Below are positions 6,879 to 15,265 of a stretch of 29,347 nt of DNA, piece after piece. A program made the translations under genes and the position numbers. The notes beneath the pieces were generated by a model. That model made no database searches. It was not told the origin of the DNA and was given only the letters and a program-made list of their open reading frames with translations. Every line of letters starts with the position of its first letter. Positions within the stretch are counted from its first letter, which is position 1. Source of the DNA: Candidatus Methanocorpusculum equi (GTDB taxonomy: Archaea > Halobacteriota > Methanomicrobia > Methanomicrobiales > Methanocorpusculaceae); the NCBI GenBank assembly GCA_018065685.1, contig JAGHSU010000090.1, forward strand, positions 1-29,347, written 5' to 3'.

Positions 6879-7721
6879 TTACGCTTCCTTTTTTGCGGAC
6901 TCTTTCTTTGCGGATTTTACACTCGCGGAAAATGCGGTAACCGCGGCCTTGAGTTCGTCTCCGGTGAGTTTCTTAAATGAAAGAATCTCTGTTTTACCGC
7001 CGGTCGGAAGTTCAACTACTTTTCGTGATGCCTTCTTTTTCGAGTACTCTCCGGCGATTCCGATTTCGACGGTATCAATGTCGAATTTACCCTCGGTTGC
7101 GGTATAAAGTGCCTTTAATCCGAGCTGCACGGCATCTTCTGCGCTCATTCTCTCTTTGTACTCTGCTTCAAAGAGTTTCATGACTGCCTGCCGTCCGATG
7201 CCGATACCTGTTGCCATATACTCAAGAAGAGTGCCTGACGGGTCTGTCTCAAAGAGCCGGTAGTGTGCCTCCCCGTCTTCTCCGATGTCAACACCTGCGA
7301 GCAGAAGAGCTGTTCCGTACGGACGTGCGCCGCCGAATAATGTATAGGTCTGCATGTGGTCGCAGAGTTTTTTGGCAAGGGTTTCCACATCAATCGGTTC
7401 ACCGTAGGAGATGCGGTTAATCTGCGCTTCGACGCGTGCGCGGTCCACGAGGGCGCGTGCGTCTCCTACAAGTCCGGATGATGCAACGCCTATGTGGTCA
7501 TCGATTCTGAATATTTTTTCGATGGAGGAGGGTTCCAGGAGGCGGGATGCCACACGTTTGTCTACGAGGAGGACAACACCTGTCCTGCATTTGATGCCGA
7601 CGGCTGTTGTTCCCCGCTTTACTGCTTCACGTGCGTATTCAACCTGGTAGAGTCTTCCATCGGGGGAGAACATGGTGATTGCACGATCATATCCTCCCAT
7701 CTGATACTGCTGTGGCTGCAT
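6879..7721 (-). CDS. psmA: proteasome alpha subunit PsmA
   Basis: The alpha-ring subunit of the archaeal 20S proteasome; it forms the gated seven-membered outer ring. The N-terminal gate/H0 signature [20 protein letters not shown] is at about 10-29, followed by [20 protein letters not shown]. At 280 residues it is some 40 longer than typical archaeal alpha subunits (about 235-260). The extra length is a Lys/Ala-rich C-terminal tail ending [11 protein letters not shown], just where the proteasome-activating nucleotidase or its competitors dock outside the ring. The gap to rnp2 is 39 bp and contains a GGAG ribosome site. The gene belongs to the eL15-rnp3-rnp2-psmA-SBDS unit. Confidence 0.97.
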   Translation of the reverse strand: MQPQQYQMGGYDRAITMFSPDGRLYQVEYAREAVKRGTTAVGIKCRTGVVLLVDKRVASRLLEPSSIEKIFRIDDHIGVASSGLVGDARALVDRARVEAQINRISYGEPIDVETLAKKLCDHMQTYTLFGGARPYGTALLLAGVDIGEDGEAHYRLFETDPSGTLLEYMATGIGIGRQAVMKLFEAEYKERMSAEDAVQLGLKALYTATEGKFDIDTVEIGIAGEYSKKKASRKVVELPTGGKTEILSFKKLTGDELKAAVTAFSASVKSAKKESAKKEA

Positions 7722-7760
7722 GGTTTTTCTCCAGTTGTTACTTACTTATTCTCTTTCTAT

Positions 7761-8129
7761 TTAGATAGATTTTCCCTCTGGGGAATCACGGCATGGAATC
7801 CCTGCCTTTGCCCCGCGGATGGTGCCTGAGGTCTTTACGGTGCGGAACCGGACGGTATTTGCCGGAAGATTTCCTGCTTTTATCACACAGGCAAGGGCTG
7901 CTGTGAGCTTTTTTTCGGTTCCACGTGAGCAGCGGACCACTGCATACGTCTCATCAGACCAGACAACAGCAGGGCGGATTTCAGCAGCCCCGGTATCCCC
8001 GAAGAGGTCACGGACTGCCGACGCGCATGCCTGATACAGCTCTTTCTGCGAGGGTGCCTGAGCATCGGTCATTACTTCGATGAGGATATATCTGCGGTTC
8101 ATCCGCAGTGTCGGCGGAAGCGGTCTCAT
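7761..8129 (-). CDS. rnp2: RNase P protein component 2 (Pop5 homologue)
   Basis: A 122-residue archaeal RNase P protein. With Rpp30 (Rnp3) it forms a heterotetramer that supports the catalytic domain of the RNase P RNA in 5' tRNA maturation. It begins with the family signature LPPTLRMNRRYILIEV. The core has the WSDETYAVVRCSRG strand pair and ends with the VRFRTVKTSGTIRGAK segment typical of Pop5 proteins. Its ATG overlaps the TGA of rnp3 by four bases, giving coupled, roughly equal synthesis of the two partners. Confidence 0.93.
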   Translation of the reverse strand: MRPLPPTLRMNRRYILIEVMTDAQAPSQKELYQACASAVRDLFGDTGAAEIRPAVVWSDETYAVVRCSRGTEKKLTAALACVIKAGNLPANTVRFRTVKTSGTIRGAKAGIPCRDSPEGKSI

Positions 8130-8743
8130 GAAACGACCTCCACACTTTTTTTCGGATGAAGTACTGCATCAGCTGCATTAAGTGCCTTGTAGACCTCTGC
8201 ATGCGTCATGCCAAAAAGAGCACAGAGCGCCTCGGTTTCATACAGGTTTCTGATGCCGGAGAGTGTCTTTGCCCCGGATGCGATGACAAACGGAAATTTG
8301 TATTTTCTCTGCAGCTTCAGGCAGTCCGCATATGATGATAAGGCATTTCTCCGTGTCCGGTAATCGATTATCGCTGAGAGTTCGATGACCAGTCCGACAT
8401 TTTTTTCCGCGGCGAGTTTTGCGGTTATGTGGTCAAATCCCCCTTTCGGGAGTCTGTCCAGTCCGGCCAGAAACGACACGCCTTTCTGGGTTATAGCAAA
8501 CCGGTTGAAACTGTTGTCTTTTGCATCGGCGATAACAAAAGCCCCCCTGGGTGCGGAACGTACGGCGTTTTGCAGTTCTTTGGGGGTTTCCGCACGGATT
8601 CTGACGCAATTGAGTGCATCATCACATTCCGGTGCAGATATGGTAAGTGCAGTTTTTCCCCATCCGTTTCGTTTTGCTTCCGCACAGATACCTGATGCTG
8701 ATACTGATGTATCGGAGATGCTCAGGCATACGTCGGTAATCAT
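8126..8743 (-). CDS. rnp3: RNase P protein component 3 (Rpp30 homologue)
   Basis: A 205-residue TIM-barrel-like RNase P subunit, partner of Pop5 (Rnp2). Recognisable parts are the strand ending GAFVIADAKDNSFNRFA, the IELSAIIDYRTRRNALSSYADCLKL segment, the KYKFPFVIASGAKTLSGIRN motif (family: 'ykfPvviTSgA...lR'), and LFGMTHAEV near the end. Length is slightly short compared with archaeal Rpp30 (205-240) but no core element is missing. It starts 30 bases after the eL15 stop and overlaps rnp2 by four bases. Confidence 0.9.
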   Translation of the reverse strand: MITDVCLSISDTSVSASGICAEAKRNGWGKTALTISAPECDDALNCVRIRAETPKELQNAVRSAPRGAFVIADAKDNSFNRFAITQKGVSFLAGLDRLPKGGFDHITAKLAAEKNVGLVIELSAIIDYRTRRNALSSYADCLKLQRKYKFPFVIASGAKTLSGIRNLYETEALCALFGMTHAEVYKALNAADAVLHPKKSVEVVS

Positions 8744-8773
8744 GGGTGAAGAAAGAAAAAAAACAGAATCCGG

Positions 8774-9358
8774 TTATTTACCGTGATTCTCGTGTGCACG
8801 GATGCTCGGGTAGCACTTTTCAGTGCCGCGTCCCTTGCTGTGCTGTCCGCGTCCTTTTTTGCCTGCGGAGGTCTTTCCGCGGTAAACACGTCCTCTGGTG
8901 TCTGCAACCCAGGCAAGGTCCTTGTCTGCAAGGACTGACGGGCTTGCGCGGTCAACGAGGATTACTTCAAAGTATTTGTGGTGGCCGTCCTGACCTACCC
9001 AGTAGGAGTTTAAGACTTCCATGTTCGGGTAGCGGTTCTGTGCACGCTCTTCGGCAATGGTACGCAGGTTCTTACCAGGCGTTGCCTTGCGCATGCTCAT
9101 ACGGTTTGTTCTGCGTCCTCTGATGTACCGGGATTTTCTGCGGCCTCCGCGGCGGATTGCCGAGCGGACAACGATGATTCCCTGCTTTGCTTTGTATCCG
9201 AGTGCGTGTGCACGGTCGATACGGGTCGGGCGTTCGATACGAACAACGGCCCCCTGCTTGCGCCAGGTCTGCATTCTCTCCCAGAGGAGTTTCTTTACGC
9301 CGGATGCTGCGGGTTTCTTCCATGCATCACGGACATATCCGTACATTGATTTTGACAT
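8774..9358 (-). CDS. rpl15e: 50S ribosomal protein eL15
   Basis: A 194-residue ribosomal protein eL15, normal length. It has the family signature [12 protein letters not shown] at the N-terminus and RNRYPN-like [30 protein letters not shown] in the middle. The C-terminus is basic, with [24 protein letters not shown]. The frame can be extended to a GTG at 9370, but that GTG lies inside the ribosome site GAGGTGA; the ATG at 9356-9358 gives the family N-terminus and a proper spacing of 8. It heads the proteasome superoperon. Confidence 0.97.
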   Translation of the reverse strand: MSKSMYGYVRDAWKKPAASGVKKLLWERMQTWRKQGAVVRIERPTRIDRAHALGYKAKQGIIVVRSAIRRGGRRKSRYIRGRRTNRMSMRKATPGKNLRTIAEERAQNRYPNMEVLNSYWVGQDGHHKYFEVILVDRASPSVLADKDLAWVADTRGRVYRGKTSAGKKGRGQHSKGRGTEKCYPSIRAHENHGK

Positions 9359-9441
9359 GTGATAGTTCACCTCAAGGTTCAGCTGTCTAAGATATATCAG
9401 CTACATTCCTTTTGTTCGTTTTTCAGCAGAATGCTGTAAAC

Positions 9442-9474
9442 TCTATATTATTTAGTGGAACTGATATATATAAG
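9442..9474 (-). promoter_or_regulatory. AT-rich promoter region of the eL15-psmA operon
   Basis: On the minus strand there are two TATA-like stretches, CTTATATATATCAG at 9461-9474 and CTAAATAATATAG at 9444-9456. They are about 110 and 90 bases before the eL15 start, so a leader of 60-85 nt is expected. I cannot say which one is used. A small hairpin, CAGCA-GAA-TGCTG, lies downstream at 9425-9437. Confidence 0.4.
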
Positions 9475-9560
9475 AGATGGTTTGTTCTTGACAGCAGCAG
9501 TCTCTGCAGACTGATGCCCCACGCGTATTATCCACCTAAAAACTCATAAAAGGAGTGTTC

Positions 9561-9594
9561 AAAAAAATCGGAAGGGATGGTTCATCCCTTTTTT
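9561..9594 (-). terminator. hairpin plus T-run terminator after the thermosome gene
   Basis: A perfect 8-bp stem AAGGGATG (9572-9579) and CATCCCTT (9583-9590) with a 3-base loop. It is followed on the minus strand by seven T (9561-9567) after a 4-base spacer. On the plus strand it is also followed by a T-run (to 9594), so it could work in both directions. It begins 24 bases after the thermosome stop codon. Confidence 0.65.
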
Positions 9595-9614
9595 GCTGTC
9601 AGTGTGTACCGGCT

Positions 9615-11270
9615 TTACATCATGCCCGGCATTCCGCCCGGCATCCCACCCATTCCGCCCATTGCTGCTGCTTCCTCGGGTGACGGACCTGCTGACTTTG
9701 CAGAAGCGATAACATCATCGATTCTTAAAATCATGACTGCTGCCTCTGCTGCGGATGCAATAGCCTGTGTCTTTACGCGGAGCGGTTCGACAACGCCTGC
9801 TTCCCACATGTCGACCGGCTCGCCCTTGAAGACATCAAGACCATAGGTCTTCTTGCCCTTCTCGTGGGCTGCACGGAGGTCAACTAACTTGTCAATCGGG
9901 TCAAGACCTGCGTTCTCGGCAAGGGTTCTCGGGATAACCTCGAGTGCGTTTGCAAATGCATCGATTGCAAGCTGGATACGTCCGCCCTGGGTTGCTGCGT
10001 ACTCTTTCAGTCTGAGGGCCAGTTCAACTTCCGGTGCTCCTCCGCCTGCGACAACCTTCTTGTCCTCAACAACACAGCCGACAACGCGGAGTGCGTCTTC
10101 AAGTGCACGTCCGAGTTCGTCTACGACGTGTTCTGTTCCGCCCTTGATGATGATGGATACTGCCTTCGGGTTCTTACACTTCTCGACGAAGACCATCTCT
10201 TCACCGGAACCTACTTTGCGTTCCTCGACTAATCCGGCGATACCAAGCTCGTCTCCGGAGATTGCATCGATTGAGGAGATGATTGAGCCTCCCGTTGCGC
10301 GTGCAAGCTTTTCCATGTCGGACTTCTTGACGCGGCGGATTGCATAGATGCCTGCCTTGGATAAGTAGTGCTGGGCAATGTCGTCGATACCTTTCTGACA
10401 CATCAGAACGTTTGCACCGGACTTGACAATCTTGTCAACGATGTTTTTAATCATACGTTCCTCTTCGTCAAGGAACATCTGGAGCTGGTCCGGAGAGGTG
10501 ATGGAGATTTCCGCATCGACTTCGGTCTTCTTGTACTCGACTGCTGCATTGAGCAGAAGAATCTTTGCGCCCTCAACCTTCTTCGGCATTCCGGGGTGGA
10601 CACGCTCTTTGTCAATGAGCATACCCTCAACAATCTCGGAGTCCTCGATTGCTCCGCCGACACGCTTTTCGACTTTGACGTTTTCAGTGTCAACACTGCC
10701 GTCTTCGTCGGTGATAAGGGTTACTGCACGAACGATTAAGTCGCAGAGTTTTTCTTTGGATGCTTCTGCGTTCTTACCGGTCATTGCGGTTCCTGCAATC
10801 TTTGCCAGGATGTCCTTGTCGGTTGACTTCACGTCTTTTGCGATTCCCTGGAGGAGTTCCTGTGCCTTTTCCGCTGCCTGGCGGTAGCCGAGGGTGATTA
10901 CGGTCGGGTGAACATCCTGTTCAAGGAGTTCTTCAGACTTCTTTAAGAGTTCGCCTGCAATAACGACTGCGGAGGTGGTTCCGTCTCCTACTTCATCATC
11001 CTGGGTCTTTGCGACCTCAACCATCATCTTTGCTGCCGGGTGCTCAATGTCCATCTCTTTTAAGATGGTAACACCGTCGTTGGTGATGACGACATCTCCG
11101 ATGGTGTCTACGAGCATCTTGTCCATGCCTTTCGGGCCAAGAGTGGTCCGTACGGCACCTGCAACAGCTTTTGCTGCGGCAATGTTCATACTCTGTGCGT
11201 CGCGTCCGCGGGTACGTGATCCGCCTTCTTTCACGATTAAAATGGGCTGTCCGCCTAACTGTGCTGACAT
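9615..11270 (-). CDS. ths: thermosome subunit (group II chaperonin)
   Basis: A 551-residue archaeal chaperonin subunit that assembles into the double-ring, ATP-driven folding machine with a built-in lid. Conserved segments include [14 protein letters not shown], then [19 protein letters not shown] and the nucleotide motif [29 protein letters not shown] [13 protein letters not shown] is near 455, and the C-terminus has [21 protein letters not shown]. The protein ends in the Gly/Met-rich tail [14 protein letters not shown] that projects into the ring cavity. It is monocistronic, with a strong TATA box at 11329-11338 and ribosome site AGGTGAT seven bases before the ATG. Confidence 0.98.
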   Translation of the reverse strand: MSAQLGGQPILIVKEGGSRTRGRDAQSMNIAAAKAVAGAVRTTLGPKGMDKMLVDTIGDVVITNDGVTILKEMDIEHPAAKMMVEVAKTQDDEVGDGTTSAVVIAGELLKKSEELLEQDVHPTVITLGYRQAAEKAQELLQGIAKDVKSTDKDILAKIAGTAMTGKNAEASKEKLCDLIVRAVTLITDEDGSVDTENVKVEKRVGGAIEDSEIVEGMLIDKERVHPGMPKKVEGAKILLLNAAVEYKKTEVDAEISITSPDQLQMFLDEEERMIKNIVDKIVKSGANVLMCQKGIDDIAQHYLSKAGIYAIRRVKKSDMEKLARATGGSIISSIDAISGDELGIAGLVEERKVGSGEEMVFVEKCKNPKAVSIIIKGGTEHVVDELGRALEDALRVVGCVVEDKKVVAGGGAPEVELALRLKEYAATQGGRIQLAIDAFANALEVIPRTLAENAGLDPIDKLVDLRAAHEKGKKTYGLDVFKGEPVDMWEAGVVEPLRVKTQAIASAAEAAVMILRIDDVIASAKSAGPSPEEAAAMGGMGGMPGGMPGMM

Positions 11271-11285
11271 ATGATAATCACCTAT

Positions 11286-11300
11286 ACCCTTTTTCAGGGT
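11286..11300. promoter_or_regulatory. inverted repeat in the thermosome leader
   Basis: ACCCT (11286-11290) and AGGGT (11296-11300) with a 5-base spacer. It lies between the predicted transcription start (about 11308) and the ribosome site. It could be a small leader hairpin or a heat-shock repressor site; nothing more can be shown. Confidence 0.3.
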
Positions 11301-11328
11301 AATGTATGGAATATGTTGTTTAGTAGTT

Positions 11329-11338
11329 CTATATAAAC
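11329..11338 (-). promoter_or_regulatory. TATA box of the thermosome gene
   Basis: Minus-strand GTTTATATAG is a near-consensus archaeal TATA box about 63 bases before the start codon. It predicts a leader of roughly 38 nt that contains the AGGTGAT ribosome site. Confidence 0.65.
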
Positions 11339-11456
11339 ATTTCTCTTTCAGTTCTTAAATTAAGGAAATTACGGGTCCGGATTCCAAACGCGGGTGGAAA
11401 AATCGGTGTCCGCGCCGCTCCTGCGGCAGAAAAAATACAGAGGGTATCAGAGAATA

Positions 11457-12743
11457 TTATGAGAAACGGATAAGGCTGTAGAGTCCGTCGGGAAGCGGGT
11501 GGACCTCGAGAAGCTCCGAAAAATCCCCTACAGAAACGCCTTTTCGCACAAGATAGCCCAGATAAGTGCCAATAAGCCCGCCGGACGGGGATGAGGAGGC
11601 AAATCCGAGAATCTTTCCCGCATCACCTGTTGTAAGCTCCATATGTCCCATCGATGAATCACAGGCACGCCAGAAAGAGCCCGGGCCTGCAATATTTATT
11701 ATACTTTCCGTATACCCTTCCGACACTGCCGGGCAGACGGTGTAGTCGCGTCCGAGAGCTACCGTAAACGGGACCTGTGAGAGGTTTATTTTGCGCGGAG
11801 TCCCAAGAATTGCATCCGCTGCGGCAAATCCGCGAAGGCGGGCTGCCGGGGTAAAATACGGTGCACCGCAGATATCCCCTGCCGCATAGACATTCGGGAC
11901 AGAGGTCTGCATGGTTTCATCGGTAAGAATTGAACCGTCGGCGCGTTTTTCAATCCCTGTTACAAAGGGCGATGAGGGTGTAAAGCCTGCTGCAAACAAA
12001 ACCGCATCGCAGGGGATGGTTTCTCCGTCAGCAACAGCCCCTTCCACTGCAGTATCACCTAAAATACGCTCAAGACGGGCGTGTTCGCGGATATCAACGC
12101 GTTTTAAGTCACGCAGAGCATCTTTTTTCAGTGTTTCGGGAAGGACGGACAAAAGTCCGGAACGGGCAATGAGGGTGACTTTACCGCCGAATGCCGAGTA
12201 GATATAGGCAAACTCGGCGCCTGTGATGCCCCCTCCTACGATAAGCATATGACGGGGCAGGGAGCGCATTGTACGGAGGGTTCGCGGATTGTGGGTGCCT
12301 TTAAGGGTATTTCCCGGGACATCAGGGATGTTTATCCCGCATCCTGCAGCGATTACCACCGCCTCCGCCTCCCGTTTTTCCCCGTCAACATAGACCTCGT
12401 TTCCGCGGACCTCTGCGGTTTTTCCCTCTTCGATGACGACCCCTGCCTGCAGGGTCTCTTTTTCGAGGATGTGGGAAAATATGCTCTGGGTCAGTTCCAG
12501 TTTGTCGATGAGTGCAGGGTAGTCTACAGAGATTTCTCCTTTGATGATGCCGATTTCTTTTAAGCGGCGGGCTTCATCGACTGCACGCGCCGCATCATTT
12601 AATCCGCAGACAAGCATACACCCGTCAAAAACACACTGACCGCCGAGTTTTCGCTTCTCGATAATGGTTACTTTGCGACCTGCTGATGCCAGACGCAGTG
12701 CAGCCATTCTTCCGGCAGGGCCGCCGCCTATAATAATAATCAT
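11457..12743 (-). CDS. FAD-dependent pyridine nucleotide-disulfide oxidoreductase (dihydrolipoamide dehydrogenase-like)
   Basis: A 428-residue class I flavoprotein disulfide reductase. It has the FAD Rossmann motif GGGPAGRMAALRLA (6-19) and the redox-active pair C37/C42 in GGQCVFDGCMLVC (family CxxxxC). The NAD(P)H motif GGGITGAEFAYIYSAFGGKV and the FAD motif YAAGDICG are also present. It is shorter than classical Lpd (460-480). The C-terminal catalytic HxHPT..E region is changed to VHPLPDGLYSL, so the His-Glu dyad acting on lipoamide is not intact. Its substrate is therefore probably not lipoamide; a thiol or persulfide is possible. It lies 11 bp after an unknown gene in the same direction, suggesting co-transcription. 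Confidence 0.88.
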   Translation of the reverse strand: MIIIIGGGPAGRMAALRLASAGRKVTIIEKRKLGGQCVFDGCMLVCGLNDAARAVDEARRLKEIGIIKGEISVDYPALIDKLELTQSIFSHILEKETLQAGVVIEEGKTAEVRGNEVYVDGEKREAEAVVIAAGCGINIPDVPGNTLKGTHNPRTLRTMRSLPRHMLIVGGGITGAEFAYIYSAFGGKVTLIARSGLLSVLPETLKKDALRDLKRVDIREHARLERILGDTAVEGAVADGETIPCDAVLFAAGFTPSSPFVTGIEKRADGSILTDETMQTSVPNVYAAGDICGAPYFTPAARLRGFAAADAILGTPRKINLSQVPFTVALGRDYTVCPAVSEGYTESIINIAGPGSFWRACDSSMGHMELTTGDAGKILGFASSSPSGGLIGTYLGYLVRKGVSVGDFSELLEVHPLPDGLYSLIRFS

Positions 12744-12754
12744 ACTAAAAAAAG

Positions 12755-13702
12755 TTAAAAGACCTCACAGCCCTCATCCGAGGGGAGCGAGAGTTCTTCT
12801 CCGGTAAATGCGTTTACCTCAACAATATCCTTATTTCCCCTGACCTGCCAGACAGGGATGTAGACCTTCTCTATTTTGAGGACAAAATTGTCCTCGGTCG
12901 GTTTGAACTCCTTCTCCTCGGCAAAGATTGCATCACCTGCTGTAATCTTCAGACGGATGCGTTTGGTGAGTTTTTTAATCAGAGACGCGGTAATAGTCTC
13001 TTTTACCTCCTGCTTCATGATAACAGGCGATACGATATCCGCATCTTTGTCAAGTTCACCGGCAACAGGGACTGCCTCTGTATCAAACTCGGTCTCCAGG
13101 CCGTTTACCGCATTTATCCATCCTGACCCTTCGCCGTCGAATGCTACGACCTTTCCTTTGTAGGATGCTTCTCCGCCGGAGGTGTAGGTATATCTCCAGT
13201 ATGGAATCATACGAAGGATGGTAGGTCCTTCCTGGTGGGCGACGCGGACGGCAGCTGCTGCGTCAATCCGGACCGGAAGCATCAGATCATAGTCGAACCC
13301 GGAAGACGGGGCTGCTGCCGCGGGGATTGCAAAGGAGGGGACTGATTCAATATCAAACGGAAGACGATAGATACGTGCTTCTGCAGCCGCGGATATTTTT
13401 GCAAGCAGTTCCTCTTTTGTCCAGAGAACTGACTCTTTCGGACGGAAAACTGTATTTCCGCTGAAGATGAGTTTGTCACAGCGTGTTTTTGAACCGTTGA
13501 GATTTATGGTGTACGGAATCATATCAAAGCGCTGAAGGACGTTCATATCGTCTGAGCAGAGAACAATAATACATTTGTTTCCCCTGACTCCCGAGAGGTT
13601 AAACACCACCCCCTCTTCATTTTCACAGTCATAACCTGCTGTCTGAAGGATAATGGATATCTCAGACAGTGCCTGGTCATAGTTTATTTCTGCTGCGTCC
13701 AT
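12755..13702 (-). CDS. hypothetical protein, conserved-looking, probably methanogen-specific
   Basis: A 315-residue soluble acidic protein that I do not recognise. The N-terminal ~110 residues alternate helices and strands (LSEISIILQTAGYDC, then CIIVLCSD), reminiscent of small endonuclease-like alpha/beta domains, but no catalytic motif is clear. An Ala/Pro linker (AIPAAAAPSS, ~127-136) leads to a beta-rich middle part with RMIPYWRYTYTSGGEASYKGKVVAFDGEGSGWINAVNG. The C-terminus VYIPVWQVRGNKDIVEVNAFTGE resembles repeat strands of PepSY-like folds. It has no signal peptide and no membrane segment. It is probably an operon partner of the downstream flavoprotein (11-bp gap). Confidence 0.75.
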   Translation of the reverse strand: MDAAEINYDQALSEISIILQTAGYDCENEEGVVFNLSGVRGNKCIIVLCSDDMNVLQRFDMIPYTINLNGSKTRCDKLIFSGNTVFRPKESVLWTKEELLAKISAAAEARIYRLPFDIESVPSFAIPAAAAPSSGFDYDLMLPVRIDAAAAVRVAHQEGPTILRMIPYWRYTYTSGGEASYKGKVVAFDGEGSGWINAVNGLETEFDTEAVPVAGELDKDADIVSPVIMKQEVKETITASLIKKLTKRIRLKITAGDAIFAEEKEFKPTEDNFVLKIEKVYIPVWQVRGNKDIVEVNAFTGEELSLPSDEGCEVF

Positions 13703-13787
13703 ATCTGTATCTATATTTGTCGTCGAATCTGATAAATCATACGTCTTGTCTCATTACACAAAATAATCAGTTAATCGCGTTTGATTT

Positions 13788-14576
13788 TTATTTAAACCTG
13801 TTTTTAGGGGGATTTCTCTTGTGTTCACTTTTTTGCATCATTGAAAGGACCAGGCACTCGGTTTCATTCTGCGGCTGATATTCATTCAGTTCCAGTGAGA
13901 AAAGAGCCGCATCAAGCTCCTCATAAGTCATTCCTATCTCCTGTTCATCAGTCTGCCCCTCAAAAAATCCGGCGCTCGGTGCTTTTTTAATGATTCTTTC
14001 CGGAATCTCCAGTTCTTCTGCGAGGGCATACACATCTTTTTTGTAGAGATGCAAAAGCGGCTGAACGTCTGCAGCGCCGTCCCCCCATTTGGTGGAGTAG
14101 CCAATCAGGTACTCGGTTTTATTCGATGTCCCGCAGACAAGACGGTTTCGTGCCGCAGCAACATTGTATAAAGTAACCATTCTCAGGCGGGCAGCCGCAT
14201 TTCCTGCTGAAAGCGGGGTGTTTGTGATGTGCGGCGCAGATAAAAATGCGGAAAGTGTCTGTTCAAGGGGGATCGTAAGCAGTTCAACGCCAAGCGTGCT
14301 GCAAAGCAGTTCCGCATCATCCGCATCGCCCGCACCCGCAGCTGAGGCGGGCATACTGACACCGGTTACCCGCTCTTTTCCGACCGCCTTTACCGCAAGG
14401 GCGCAGGCAACTGCGGAATCGATGCCGCCTGAGATGCCGATTACCACCCCTTCAGTCCCGCTTTCCCAGACCGCATTCCGGATGAGGTCTTTTATTTTAA
14501 CGATTTCACAGCCGATACAAAGGCAGCAGTCACCGGTTAGTTCATCTTCTGCGTTACCAATCATGTTATCAGTCAT
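13788..14576 (-). CDS. nadE: NH3-dependent NAD+ synthetase
   Basis: A 262-residue enzyme that adenylates and amidates deamido-NAD+ with ammonia, the last step of NAD+ synthesis. The PP-loop SGGIDS is at 49-54. CGTSNKTEYLIGYSTKWGDGAADVQPLLHLYK carries the deamido-NAD and ATP contacts, and the late loop includes PSAGFFEGQTDEQEIGMTYEELD. There is no glutaminase domain, so free ammonia is the donor. Before the normal start of the family (about CEIVKIKDLI) there are ~20 extra residues with four close cysteines, C17, C18, C20 and C23. The ATG overlaps the TGA of the TtuA-like gene by four bases. Confidence 0.95.
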   Translation of the reverse strand: MTDNMIGNAEDELTGDCCLCIGCEIVKIKDLIRNAVWESGTEGVVIGISGGIDSAVACALAVKAVGKERVTGVSMPASAAGAGDADDAELLCSTLGVELLTIPLEQTLSAFLSAPHITNTPLSAGNAAARLRMVTLYNVAAARNRLVCGTSNKTEYLIGYSTKWGDGAADVQPLLHLYKKDVYALAEELEIPERIIKKAPSAGFFEGQTDEQEIGMTYEELDAALFSLELNEYQPQNETECLVLSMMQKSEHKRNPPKNRFK

Positions 14577-15133
14577 TTACAAATCTCCTTAAGTTTATCA
14601 GCGGTATTTTTCAGCGCAAATTTTGCAGACGGCCGCTCTTCGGAAAAACGGGTTAAAAATAACCGTGTTTCTCCTGTCTCCTGCGGGACCTCCTGTTTCC
14701 AGCCGTGGTGCTGTGCATACAGGACTATCTCCTCATCAGGGATGACGGAAAGCGGGGATATTGTCCGTGTTTCCGGTGTTTTCCCTGTCACATATGATGA
14801 AACGGTTCCGTTAAGCACCGCTTCAAGGAGGTCTGCTGCCGTGTCGTCAAGCGTTTCATCTGTAATTATCAGTGATGCGGCGGATGCTTCCCGCACAAAG
14901 ACAATATCGCTTCGTTTCAGAAAGAGGGCACTTAAAAAAATCCTGAGAGCAAGGGTCTTTACCGGGGAACTGCTCCGGATATATATCCGCTCCCCGGATG
15001 AGATGCCGCCTTTGTTCCGGATTTCCTTTTTTGCGCGGGATTCGATATCTGCTGTCAGATGCCGTCTGCAAAGGGCCGCCCCGGACGCTTTCTGGAAAAT
15101 AACCGCTTCATCGGCGCATCTGCTGCATTTCAT
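14573..15133 (-). CDS. degenerate TtuA/Ncs6-like protein lacking the PP-loop
   Basis: A 186-residue protein with both ends of the TtuA/Ncs6 tRNA 2-thiolation family. At the N-terminus there is a zinc site C3-C6-C22-H25 followed by ESRAKKEIR, like the 'CxxC..CxxHF...RvrktIr' of TtuA. At the C-terminus are ISPLSVIPDEEIVLYAQHHGW and FLTRFSEERPSAKFAL. Between them the ATP pyrophosphatase loop SGGKDS is replaced by SSSPVKT (54-60), and no catalytic middle cysteine is present; the usual length is 300 or more. It cannot be a normal sulfurtransferase. It might be a scaffold or regulator, and it is translationally coupled to nadE. The promoter region holds three 14-bp repeats (15165-15205). Confidence 0.7.
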   Translation of the reverse strand: MKCSRCADEAVIFQKASGAALCRRHLTADIESRAKKEIRNKGGISSGERIYIRSSSPVKTLALRIFLSALFLKRSDIVFVREASAASLIITDETLDDTAADLLEAVLNGTVSSYVTGKTPETRTISPLSVIPDEEIVLYAQHHGWKQEVPQETGETRLFLTRFSEERPSAKFALKNTADKLKEICK

Positions 15134-15164
15134 TAAGTATATGTTGGTTTTTCCTCAAAAAAAA

Positions 15165-15205
15165 GGTTACTCAAAATGGGTTGCTCTAAATCGGTCACTC
15201 AAAAA
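15165..15205. repeat. three direct repeats of 13-14 bp (iteron-like), upstream of the TtuA-like gene
   Basis: GGTTACTCAAAAT (15165-15177), GGTTGCTCTAAAT (15179-15191) and GGTCACTCAAAAA (15193-15205) repeat with an exact 14-bp period. They lie 32-72 bases before the TtuA-like start codon (15133), over or just upstream of its promoter. A weaker relative, GGTTTTTCCTCAAAAA, begins at 15146. Array position suggests regulator binding sites, but a chance tandem duplication that has drifted is possible. Confidence 0.7.
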
Positions 15206-15265
15206 AAGCTGCCGGAACAAATGGCTTTGCCCGTTTCTCCATGTCAAAGCTCCACGCATCAATAA

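Noticed and set aside
9359..9370. Longer eL15 start (GTG at 9370)
   Set aside because: That GTG is part of the GAGGTGA ribosome site; the ATG at 9358 gives the family N-terminus and correct spacing.
9853..10739. Long plus-strand open frames opposite the thermosome gene (9853-10347, 10423-10887)
   Set aside because: They are antisense shadows: Ser/Thr-rich composition, no ribosome site, and the thermosome codes strongly on the other strand.
15165..15205. CRISPR or replication origin iterons at the 14-bp repeats
   Set aside because: No spacers and no Orc1/Cdc6 gene nearby; the placement suits a promoter-associated array better.
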